64,000 nucleotides of DNA from Methanosarcina barkeri str. Wiesmoor (GTDB lineage: Archaea; Halobacteriota; Methanosarcinia; Methanosarcinales; Methanosarcinaceae). Shown piece by piece: positions 34,645 to 43,386 of this stretch; the stretch's first letter is position 1; every line of letters begins with the position of its first letter. The notes under the pieces are model-generated. The model was not told the DNA's origin and searched no databases. It saw nothing but the letters and a program-made list of their open reading frames with translations. The position numbers and the translations under genes were made by a program. The stretch spans positions 3,534,001 to 3,598,000 of the forward strand of contig NZ_CP009526.1 in assembly GCF_000969985.1 (NCBI RefSeq), read 5' to 3'.

Positions 34645-35390
34645 TATTTATTTCTCCTACGCTTTACATAGGGTTCGGGCCATCCTGCTGGGTAATTTTC
34701 GATCACCTGGAGGTTGAAAGAAATGTTTTGGATCGGAACGGGGTTTGTTTTTGGTGCAAGAATTTTCGGACTTTTGAAGAGAGCAGAATGGGCTAAAATT
34801 TGGTTTTTCTGTATTTTATTTTCGCGGATTTCGGGATCGGCCGATTTTGAAGGATGTGAATTTAAAATTATGGGGATCAAACAGACGATAACAGCATTTA
34901 AAAATCCGGAAAAATGCTGAATGAAAAACACGGTTCGAATTGAAAATTAAAAATAAGTCTTCAAGTAAAGATGCTTTGATGTAAGTAAAGATGCTTTGAT
35001 GTAAGTAAAGATGCTTCCATACTTATCTAAATTTTCGCTGAAGACATACCTACATTTTCAGTTTCAGGAATAAATTCAGGCATAGAACCATGCGAAGAAA
35101 AATAAGTGCTTTCAACTTCTCATCTTTTTGCTAACCTCCTGTGTTTTCATAGGGTTGTTTGCTGGTCTGGGAGGAAGAATCTGGCCGATTTCAAGTTTAG
35201 TGAAAAAGGCAGATCAGGTTTCGGACTTTTTTGAAGCACCAGACAAGGACGATTGGAAGAATTTATTGAAATATATGCTGCAGAAAATTTTTCTTCTTTA
35301 AAGTTTCGGGATTTATCAGTAATATCTGATCAAACTAATTAATTATTTGACCACTTTACAGATAAAAATCTTTGGCTAATTATTCTTATC
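34645..35390 (-). promoter_or_regulatory. Long leader of surface gene D
   Basis: This is the most diverged leader. It retains the promoter-like element (35363-35390), CCGAAA motif near 35222, distal CCCTATGAAAACACAGGAGG near 35140, CCGAAAA near 34763, and proximal CCCTATGTAAAGCGTAGGAG beside the ATG. A 20-bp unit AAGTAAAGATGCTTTGATGT is repeated 2.8 times at 34963-35018. Confidence 0.5.
34963..35018. repeat. 20-bp tandem repeat, 2.8 copies
   Basis: AAGTAAAGATGCTTTGATGT occurs twice in full and once in part. The matching place in the leaders of A and E has one diverged unit (AAGCAAAAATGCTTCAATAC). Confidence 0.85.
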
Positions 35391-35909
35391 CTGGTGGTTA
35401 ACACAGTTCTTTAGAATCCTTAAGAAAAGAAAGAAATTTTTTAGCTTCTATTCCCTATTTCTTTTTCACCGGCTATTCGTTTCCCTATACTTAAGCATGC
35501 CCCGGTTTCCGCTTTCGTTAAGAATGACCTCATAGGCGGTTTGCCTGGGATCTTACATCGTTAACGAGCACTAAGTTGTTTGCGGGATATAATTCAATTC
35601 ATTGTTCTGTACTTCTGTTTCAGCTCAACTCTTCAGGAAGTTTTCATCGATCTTGGAGTTATAGTCAGCAATAACAACAACAGATAAAAAGATTGGAATT
35701 ATAACTATATAAAGAAAACTCTAAAGAAGGTTATGTAAATAGAACATAAGTTGGATAATAAATCTGGGTGAGTAAAAATTGTTGATGCTTAATGACACTG
35801 GCTTTCAGTTCAACTGAATAAGTTTCCATGTACACAATAATTGAACGGTACACAATAACTGTTCGGTAAGGTTGTCTTTTCTCCTGTAAAAAAACCTGAA
35901 CTTTAATTC
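35391..35909. other. Spacer between leader D and the 3' block of gene E
   Basis: No gene is seen. The block is collinear with 21251-21690 and 42568-43200, including TTTCACCGGCTATTCGTTTCC and TTCTGTTTCAGCTC segments, so it is part of the duplicated intergenic unit. It carries about 100 bp that are missing from the A-side copy. Confidence 0.45.
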
Positions 35910-35950
35910 AAAAAATAAAGGAGAAAAGCAGCTTTATTCGGCTGCCTCCG
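35910..35950 (-). terminator. Terminator of surface gene E
   Basis: In minus sense GGAGGCAGC-CGAATAAA-GCTG-CTTTT-CTCC then TTTATTTTTTG. It is slightly weaker than the other copies. Confidence 0.5.
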
Positions 35951-36006
35951 CCCAGAAGGTTATTGTCCTTTTTTTGTTCCCGGAACCAGCATAATCAGCT
36001 GGATAT
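35934..36006 (-). pseudogene. Vestige of the gene-D type C-terminus behind gene E, frame still open
   Basis: In minus sense it reads YPADYAGSGNKK then RTITFWAEAAE and a stop without interruption, matching the end of gene D. A TAG closes the frame a few codons upstream, and the stop of gene E lies about 90 nt before it. Confidence 0.7.
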
Positions 36007-36096
36007 GAGAAAGTTTTTCTCTATTTCCCTTCGTTCTTTCATTCCTTTTCCCATACATTCCATTTTTTCCTTTAAGCAACTGTTTTTGTTACAATT

Positions 36097-39000
36097 TTAT
36101 GTAATTTTTATATATTCTGTTTTTGTTACCGTGTTCTTGCCTTTAACATTCTTTACTGTCAAGTTAACAGTATATGTTCCTGCCTTGGAATACTTGTGAA
36201 TCGGATTCTGGTGGAATGACTTTGATCCGTCTCCAAAATCCCACCTCCATTTAGCAGGTATTCCTGTGCTTGTGTCAGTAAAAGTAACCTTTAATGGTGC
36301 TTTTCCTGATGTTGGATTCGCAGAAAAGTTTGCAACCGGTTTTGTTATTACTTTTATATATTCTGTTTTTGTTACCGTGTTCTTGCCTTTAGCATTCTTT
36401 ACTGTCAAGTTAACAGTATATGTTCCTGCCTTTGAATATTTATGAATTGGATTTTGTTGGAATGACTTTGCTCCGTCTCCAAAGTCCCATCTCCATTTAG
36501 CAGGTATTCCTGTGCTTGTATCAGTAAATTTAACCTTTAATGGTGCTTTTCCCGATGTAACACTGCTGTTGAAGTTTGCAACCGGTTTTGTTATCACGTT
36601 TATATATTCTGTTTTTGTTACCGTGTTCTTGCCTTTAGCATTCTTTACTGTCAAGTTAACAGTGTATATTCCTGCTTTTGAATACTTGTGAATCGGATTC
36701 TGTAGGAATGACTTTGCTCCATCTCCAAAATTCCAGAACCAGGAAGTTGGGGAGCCAGTGCTTGTATCAGTAAAGGCAACGTTTAATGGTGTTTTTCCTG
36801 AAGTAGGAGACGCAGTAAATGCAGCTACTGGCTTTGCTGAAGATTGACTGGATACCTTAATATACCCAGTTTTTATATCAGAATCATTTCCATCCTCGTT
36901 GGAAACCGTAAGGTTGACAGTGTAGGTACCGGTTGCAGTGTAAGTGTGGACTGGATTCTGTTCGGTAGCGTTAGTACCATCCCCGAAGTCCCATATCCAG
37001 GATGTAGGTGAGCCAGTCGACTGATCCATAAAGTTGACAATGAGAGGCACAGTACCACTGGTCACATCAGCTATGAATGCAGCAACGGGTTCAGGTTCTA
37101 CAGGCGTAGAAGATACAGTGATATAGTTAGTCTTTACAGTGCTATTGCTGCCAATTGAGTTCTTGACAGTGAGATTTACGGTATAGTTACCTGCCTCATT
37201 ATAGGTATGCGAGGGTTTCTGTTCGGTTGAGTTTGCTCCGTCCCCGAATTCCCAGATCCAGGAGGTCGGTGTGCCTGTGGACTGATCGGTAAAGTTAACC
37301 GTAAGCGGAGCAGTTCCGGCAGTTACATCAGCAGTGAAAGCAGCAACCGGTTCTGCAGGCGTAGATGGTTCGGATACTGTGATATAATCGGTCTTTACCT
37401 CGGAATCGGTCCCGTTTGCATTTGCAACCGTAAGGTTGACAGTGTAAGTACCGACTGAAGTATATGTATACGAAGGGTTCTGCTCAGTTGAATCCGCAGT
37501 TCCGTCGTTATCAAAGTCCCATGCCCAGGTATCCGGAGAGCTGGTGGACAGATCAGTGAATTTCACAATCATAGGTCCGATTCCTGATGTCACATCGGCC
37601 TCGAAATCAGCCACTGGTGCCGCTGTTAACGGGTAACAGGCGACGCTGTTCCACGTCGGTGTGGTGAAGCCGGTAGCGCCTTCGTAGTAGTACGCCGTCA
37701 GGGAAGTGCTTCCAGATGCCCAGCTACTGCTAACTGAAGAAGGAGCATTGCCCGTGAACATCACCGAGGTAAGGGCGTTGCAGTCGCGGAACGCACTGCT
37801 GCCGATGGTGGCGATTTTGTTCGGTATGGTCACCGAGGTCAGGCCGGTTTTGCGGAACGCATTGCTACCTATCTCGGTGACATTGTCCGGTATGGTTACT
37901 GATGTCAGGGCGCTGCAGCCGTAGAACATATAAGAGGGGATCTCATCAAGGCCAATCCCTATGGTCACCGAGGTCAGGCCGGTGCAGCCGTAGAACAGCC
38001 TTGATTCGACGTTAGTGACACTGTCAGGTATAGTTACTGAGGTCAGTGCATTGCAGTCACGGAACGCATAGCTGTCGATGGTTGTGACGCTGTCAGGTAT
38101 GGTCACCGAAGCCAGGTTACTGCACTGGTAGAACGCGCTGTCGCCGATGGTTGTGACGCTGTCAGGAATGACCACCGAGATCAGGGCGCTGCAGCCATAG
38201 AACATTCTATCGTCAATTTTAGTGACATTATTTCCTATGGTCATCGAGGTCAGGCCGGTGCAGCCGTTGAACGCATTGTTGCCGATGGTAGTCACGCTGT
38301 TCGGTATGGTCACCGAGGTCAGGCCGGTGCAGCCGTAGAAAGCACTGGAGCCGATGGTTGTGACGCTGTCCGGTATGGTTACCGAGGTGATGTTGGTATT
38401 GCTCTTGAACACGCTGTCGCTGATAGCGGTGACCGGCAGGTTCCCTATCGTGCTCGGAATGACGACATCGCCGCCCGGTCCGGAGTAGCCGGTTATGGTC
38501 ACCGAGGTACCGTCGGAGAGATAGGTAAAGTTATCGACCGGTTCGGCTACGGTGATATAGGCCGTCTTAACTTCACTGTCACTGCCCCAGGGGTTGCTGA
38601 CATTCAGTTTGATCGAGTAGGTACCCGGCGTATCGTAGGTATAACTGGGGTTCCTTGCAGTGCTGTCTACAGTACTGTCGTTGTCGAAGTACCAGTCCAG
38701 CGCGTTCGCGCCCACGCCCGTATAGGTAAACTTTACCGTGAGCGGTGCGCTGCCATAGACGATGTTCGAGGTGAACTCGGCGGTCGCGGCGGTGAGTGCT
38801 GGGTAGCACGGGACTTCGTTCCACTCAGGGGTTGTGAAGTTAGTAGCGCCTTCGGAGTAATATGCCACTAGGTTGGTGCCCGATGCCCAATTGCTGCCGA
38901 CCGTCGTCGGCGCATTGCCGTTGAACATCATGACAGTAAGGTTGGTGCAGCCGTAGAATGCACTGGAACCGATAGTGGTAACGCTGTTCGGTATGGTCAC

Positions 39001-41625
39001 TGAGATCAGGCCTGTGCAGCCGTAGAACGCACTGGAGCCGATAGTGGTAACGCTGTTCGGTATGGTCACCGAGGCCAGGCCTGTGCAGCCATAGAATGCA
39101 CTGGAACCGATAGTGGTGACGCTGTCCGGCATAGTCACCGAGATCAGGTTGGTGCAGCCGTAGAACGCACTGGCGTCGATAGTGGTGACACTGTCCGGTA
39201 TGGTCACAGAGGTCAGGGAGGTGAGGGCCTTGCACGCGCTGGCACCGATAGTGGTCACCGGCAGGCCATCGATCTCACCGGGTATTGTCACGTCGCTGTC
39301 CGGTCCGGAGTAGCCGGTTACGGTCACCGAGGTGCCGTCGCTGGTGTAAGCCCAACCGTCAGCGTGAGCCTCAGTCACGGTAATGTAGTTTGTTCTGAGC
39401 TTACTGTCGCTGCCCCATGGGTTGTTGACATACAGAGTGGCCGAGTAGGTACCCGGTGTATCGTAGGTATAACTGGGGTTCCTCGCAGTGCTGTCCACAG
39501 TAGCGTCGTCGTCGAAGTACCAGGACAAAGCGTTCGCACCCACACCCGAATAGGTGAACTGTACCGTGAGCGGTGCACTGCCGAAAATGGTGTTGGTCGA
39601 AAAGTCAGCGGTTGGGGAGCCTATTGGATAACACGGCTTGCCAGCCCAACTCGGTGTGGTGAAGCCGGTAGCGTTCTCACAGTAGTACACCACCAGATTG
39701 GGACAATTATAGTTCCAGTTGCCACTAGCACTCGGTGCGTCGCCCTCGGCCTCAAACACCATGGCGTCCAGGGAGGGGCAGTCACGGATCGAGTAGCTGG
39801 TAATAGAAGAAAGCCTGTGGCCAACAGTTATCGTTTCTAAGGAGGGGCAGTTCCGGATATTGTTCGTTGAAATAGATGGTACTCCGCCCGTGTAGATCGA
39901 GATAAGGTCCTCGCAGTTCTGGAACTGGTAGAGTCCAATGTCGGTGACGCTGTCAGGAATGACCACCGAGGTCAATGGTGTTCCTTGAAACACCCTGTCG
40001 GCTATTTTTGTGACAGGAAGACCATCTATCTCATCGGGTATGATCAGATCGCCAGCCGGTCCGGTGTAGCCGGTGATTGTTATCGAGCTGCTACTGTTAG
40101 TATATGTTAAATAATCTTCCAGAGGCTTCGCTTCGATCACGGTGATGTAGTCGGTCTTGAGTTCCTGAACGCTGCCTGTCGACTTGTTAATCGTCAGATT
40201 GACGGAGTAGTTACCTGCGGCACTGTATGTATATATAGGGTTCCGTTCCGTGCTGTCCACGTTTCCGTCGTTGTCAAAGTCCCACTGCCATGCGGTCGCC
40301 CCGACGCTATAGTCGGTGAACTGAACCGTCAGTGGAGAGGAGCCGTAGGTAGTGTTGGCAGCAAAGCATATTGCAGGATCATCAAGAGCGAACAGGTAAC
40401 CCGCATCATTGCCATAGTAGACCATGCCGTCGGAGATCGCCGCACCCTGCAGGCTATACTGCTTCATACTGCCCGGCGGGAAGAACTCGAACCGCACGAT
40501 GGGTTCGGTGTTGCCCGGCATGTCTTTGAGGCAGTACATACCGCAAGAGGCATCGTTTGTTGTGAAATAGATGTAAATCTCCCCGTCGCCATCATCATAG
40601 TAGGTCGAGATGGCAGGAGATGATTGCACCTGGGCACCTACAGCATAGGACCAGATTATTTGCAGGGAATCGGCGTCAAGGCAGTACAGGGAACCACCGC
40701 AGCCCACATACACACGATCGTTGTACACGGCAGGGGTGGAAGTGGAGCTACCCGACATCGTCCCGGAGCCCTTTACGCTCTTGACGAAGGTACCAGTGCC
40801 GGAGTCGAATCCTACATAGTAGCAGGAGGAACCGGCAGCGAAGTACAGCCTCCCGGTTGATTGGTCATAGCTCATGGAGGAACGGATATTGCCGGTGCCG
40901 GAGCTGAAGATGGTACCGGTGCTCACATCTTCCATAACCGTCCCGGTGTACTTGTTGACTGAGACTAGGTGGCCGTTATCGCCACCGTAGACGAGGTAGT
41001 CGCCTACCACGCAAGCGCCGGCCCAGTAGTATCCCGCATTGCTGGTGCAGGCACGCTCCCATACGAACGAGCCGTCAGTGGCATTCACGCAGTAGTATGA
41101 ACCGACGCCGCTGGAAAACCAGGTTCCGAAGTAGATGTTACCGGAGTCGTAGATGATAGGCGTGTTCACCTGAGCTTTCTCGCCGCCCAGTCCAGTGGAG
41201 TTGATCCAGACCTCTGCGCCGGTGGAGATGTTGAGTGCGGCGATGACGCCGTTTCTGGTGCCGACGAAGATCTTGCCGTCGGCGACCACAGGCGTGGCCA
41301 GAACGAACCCGCCAGCTACAGTGTGATTCCATATTTGATCCCCTGTGGTCTTGTTGAAGGCGAAAGCTACGCCATTAGCGACGGTGTAAACGACATCGTC
41401 GACGACCACCGGCGTTGTATCGATCCCGCTCATCCCACTAGATTTTGTAAGGACAGCGAAGGCATAACTGCCATTATTGCTTATCGGGCCAGCCTCATCA
41501 GTTATTCCGGAGTTGTAATTGTCTTTCTGGAACTGGGCCCAGTCGGACCCCAGTGCCGGCTGAGCAGCCGCCACCAGGAGCAATGTTATACAAATTAGAA
41601 ATATTTTCAATGTATGTTTGTTCAT
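36097..41625 (-). CDS. Giant secreted surface protein E: PQQ propeller, three BspA-LRR blocks and nine PKD domains
   Basis: The 1842-aa product has a signal peptide (MNKHTLKIFLICITLLLVAA, cleavage near ALGS). Order: PQQ-type propeller (about 28-412, opening SDWAQFQKDNYNSG); PKD (413-495); LRR block 1 (498-667, diverged); PKD (667-750); LRR block 2 (755-940); PKD (945-1030); LRR block 3 (1030-1335, about a dozen repeats); six PKD (1335-1842) ending KTEYIKIT. Each LRR block closes with a cysteine-containing cap (ATGFTTPTW, then ACYPL). The two PKD domains between LRR blocks have WYFD where the others have WDFD. The propeller-LRR-PKD order joins the propeller of gene C and the LRR/PKD part of gene A. 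No anchor is seen; the PKD tail is nearly identical in DNA to that of A. Confidence 0.88.
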   Translation of the reverse strand: MNKHTLKIFLICITLLLVAAAQPALGSDWAQFQKDNYNSGITDEAGPISNNGSYAFAVLTKSSGMSGIDTTPVVVDDVVYTVANGVAFAFNKTTGDQIWNHTVAGGFVLATPVVADGKIFVGTRNGVIAALNISTGAEVWINSTGLGGEKAQVNTPIIYDSGNIYFGTWFSSGVGSYYCVNATDGSFVWERACTSNAGYYWAGACVVGDYLVYGGDNGHLVSVNKYTGTVMEDVSTGTIFSSGTGNIRSSMSYDQSTGRLYFAAGSSCYYVGFDSGTGTFVKSVKGSGTMSGSSTSTPAVYNDRVYVGCGGSLYCLDADSLQIIWSYAVGAQVQSSPAISTYYDDGDGEIYIYFTTNDASCGMYCLKDMPGNTEPIVRFEFFPPGSMKQYSLQGAAISDGMVYYGNDAGYLFALDDPAICFAANTTYGSSPLTVQFTDYSVGATAWQWDFDNDGNVDSTERNPIYTYSAAGNYSVNLTINKSTGSVQELKTDYITVIEAKPLEDYLTYTNSSSSITITGYTGPAGDLIIPDEIDGLPVTKIADRVFQGTPLTSVVIPDSVTDIGLYQFQNCEDLISIYTGGVPSISTNNIRNCPSLETITVGHRLSSITSYSIRDCPSLDAMVFEAEGDAPSASGNWNYNCPNLVVYYCENATGFTTPSWAGKPCYPIGSPTADFSTNTIFGSAPLTVQFTYSGVGANALSWYFDDDATVDSTARNPSYTYDTPGTYSATLYVNNPWGSDSKLRTNYITVTEAHADGWAYTSDGTSVTVTGYSGPDSDVTIPGEIDGLPVTTIGASACKALTSLTSVTIPDSVTTIDASAFYGCTNLISVTMPDSVTTIGSSAFYGCTGLASVTIPNSVTTIGSSAFYGCTGLISVTIPNSVTTIGSSAFYGCTNLTVMMFNGNAPTTVGSNWASGTNLVAYYSEGATNFTTPEWNEVPCYPALTAATAEFTSNIVYGSAPLTVKFTYTGVGANALDWYFDNDSTVDSTARNPSYTYDTPGTYSIKLNVSNPWGSDSEVKTAYITVAEPVDNFTYLSDGTSVTITGYSGPGGDVVIPSTIGNLPVTAISDSVFKSNTNITSVTIPDSVTTIGSSAFYGCTGLTSVTIPNSVTTIGNNAFNGCTGLTSMTIGNNVTKIDDRMFYGCSALISVVIPDSVTTIGDSAFYQCSNLASVTIPDSVTTIDSYAFRDCNALTSVTIPDSVTNVESRLFYGCTGLTSVTIGIGLDEIPSYMFYGCSALTSVTIPDNVTEIGSNAFRKTGLTSVTIPNKIATIGSSAFRDCNALTSVMFTGNAPSSVSSSWASGSTSLTAYYYEGATGFTTPTWNSVACYPLTAAPVADFEADVTSGIGPMIVKFTDLSTSSPDTWAWDFDNDGTADSTEQNPSYTYTSVGTYTVNLTVANANGTDSEVKTDYITVSEPSTPAEPVAAFTADVTAGTAPLTVNFTDQSTGTPTSWIWEFGDGANSTEQKPSHTYNEAGNYTVNLTVKNSIGSNSTVKTNYITVSSTPVEPEPVAAFIADVTSGTVPLIVNFMDQSTGSPTSWIWDFGDGTNATEQNPVHTYTATGTYTVNLTVSNEDGNDSDIKTGYIKVSSQSSAKPVAAFTASPTSGKTPLNVAFTDTSTGSPTSWFWNFGDGAKSFLQNPIHKYSKAGIYTVNLTVKNAKGKNTVTKTEYINVITKPVANFNSSVTSGKAPLKVKFTDTSTGIPAKWRWDFGDGAKSFQQNPIHKYSKAGTYTVNLTVKNAKGKNTVTKTEYIKVITKPVANFSANPTSGKAPLKVTFTDTSTGIPAKWRWDFGDGSKSFHQNPIHKYSKAGTYTVNLTVKNVKGKNTVTKTEYIKIT

Positions 41626-42567
41626 ATTTTCGTTTCTCCTCTTTTTTCATAGGGGTTTCAGCATGCCTGCGCGGAAATTTCCGGACCCCAAAATATTTGG
41701 TAATCGGTTTGTCTGGGCAGGAAATTGTTTTTGGTTCAAGGATTTTCGGACCTTTGAAGAAAGCAGGAAGCGACTGAATTTTGTTATTCTGTTTTTTTAT
41801 TCTCACGGATTCTGAGGATTCTGGGATCAGCCGGTTTTGAACTACTTAGCTGTAGAACCTTAATTTGACAGAAGCATATATATTACAATGTGTAAATGGG
41901 CTTCAAGCTTCGGTTTTCTTCATACAATTTAAATTTATAGATTGTGTTTATAGATTTTTGATATATTTCATATTACCAAAAGATAATGTGCCAACGCAAT
42001 GTGTTTTTTGTAATAAAAACTGTATTAATTAATAAAATCTGTCAAATTAGGGGTAGAAAGTTTCGGTGACCTAACAGATGATGATAGTATTTCAAAATCC
42101 GGAAAAATGCTGAATATGAAAAACACAGCTCGAATTAAAATTCGCCCTTTAAGCAAAAATGCTTCAATACTTGTCAAGATCTTTGGTGAAGGACATACCT
42201 GATTTTCAGTTCGTTTAAAACAAATTTCAGGCAAGAGCCGTGTATAGAAAATAAGTGCTTTTAGTTTCTTTTTTGAGATCCTCCTATGTTTTTATGGGGT
42301 TGGCGGTTGTTCTGGGCGAAATAATCGAGCCTTATTTTGTATATGGTGAGGCTATCGAATCAGGTTTCGGACCTTTTTGAAGCGTCAGACCAACCGAATT
42401 ATTATGGAATTTTCGTATCTTAGCTGGATACAATTCTTAATATGGAATGACTTTGTCTAAATGTTCCAAGCTTTTCAGAAATATTTTATTTAACTAATTA
42501 GATACAATTAAACAGATTAATATTTGTAGCTTCTACAAATAAAAATCTTTGGCTAATTATTCTTATC
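41626..42567 (-). promoter_or_regulatory. Long leader of surface gene E
   Basis: It is nearly base-for-base identical to the leader of gene A. It contains the promoter-like element (42540-42567), inverted repeat ATTTGTAG-CTT-CTACAAAT (42522-42540), CCGAAA near 42368, distal AGGAGG copy near 42283, CCGAAAA near 41745, and proximal CCCTATGAAAAAAGAGGAG beside the ATG. Confidence 0.52.
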
Positions 42568-42797
42568 CTTATGGATAACACGCTCCTTCAAGACCCTGAA
42601 GAAATAAAGGAAATTTTTCAGATTCTATTCCTTATTTATTTTCACCGTCTATCCGTTTCCCTGTTATTGAGCATGCTCCGGTTTCTGCTGTTGTTGACTC
42701 AAATAAATTATAAAAGTTTTTTCTGTGCGTTCAAGTAGTTAAATGAGCACTAAGTTTTTTGCAGGTTGGAATTCAATTCGTTGTTCTGTACTTCTGT

Positions 42798-42854
42798 TTC
42801 AGCTCGACTTTTTCAGCTCGACTTTTTCAGCTCGACTTTTTCAGTTCGACTTTT
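42798..42854. repeat. 14-bp tandem repeat, four copies
   Basis: TTCAGCTCGACTTT is repeated four times, the last with one change (AGTTCGACTT). The matching place in the spacer at 21.4 kb has a single copy. Confidence 0.9.
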
Positions 42855-43061
42855 CAGGAGTTTTTCATCGATCTTGGATATGTTATATCAGCAGAGACAG
42901 CAACAGAGCAAATATTGGTATTTTCACATATATTAAAAAATACTACTGAATATTGTGTAAAAAAAATAAGTTGGATAAAAAATCTATGTAGGTACAAATT
43001 TTTAATGCTTAATGGCACTGCTTTTAGTTTTCCTCCATAAGTTCTTGGACACACAATATTC

Positions 43062-43143
43062 TTATGTACACAATATTCTTATGTACACAATATTCTTATG
43101 TACACAATATTCTTATGTACACAATATTCTTATGTACACAATA
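43062..43143. repeat. 17-bp tandem repeat, about five copies
   Basis: ACACAATATTCTTATGT is repeated about five times, ending in ACACAATATTGAACTG. The corresponding site at 21.61 kb has about one and a half copies. Confidence 0.9.
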
Positions 43144-43200
43144 TTGAACTGTTCTTGGTAGGGTTGTCTTTTCCCCTGTAAAAAACCTGAACTTTCATTC

Positions 43201-43242
43201 AAAAAAGAAAGGAGGAAAACAGCCTTATTCGGCTGCCTCCTC
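43201..43242 (-). terminator. Terminator of surface gene F
   Basis: In minus sense AGGAGGCAGCC-GAATAA-GGCTG-TTTT-CCTCCT then TTCTTTTTT. Confidence 0.6.
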
Positions 43243-43297
43243 CCAGAAGGTTATCATCCTTTTTTTGTTCCCGGAACCAGCATAATCAGCTGGATAT
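43225..43297 (-). pseudogene. Vestige of the gene-D type C-terminus behind gene F, frame still open
   Basis: In minus sense YPADYAGSGNKK then RMITFWEEAAE and a stop. It is closest to the copy behind gene E, with Met for Thr and Glu for Ala. Confidence 0.7.
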
Positions 43298-43386
43298 GAG
43301 AAAGTTTTTCTCTATTTCCCTTGGTTCTTTCGTTCCTTTTCTCGTAAATTTCTTTTTTCCTTTAAGCAACCGGTTTTGTTACAATT

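Larger units (their letters stand above)
42568..43200. other. Spacer between leader E and the 3' block of gene F
   Basis: No gene is supported; short frames here mirror those at 21251-21612, because the two spacers are near-identical duplicates. This copy has 14-bp and 17-bp unit expansions (42798-42854 and 43062-43143), and an extra segment near 42705-42795 that is missing at 21.4 kb. Confidence 0.5.
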
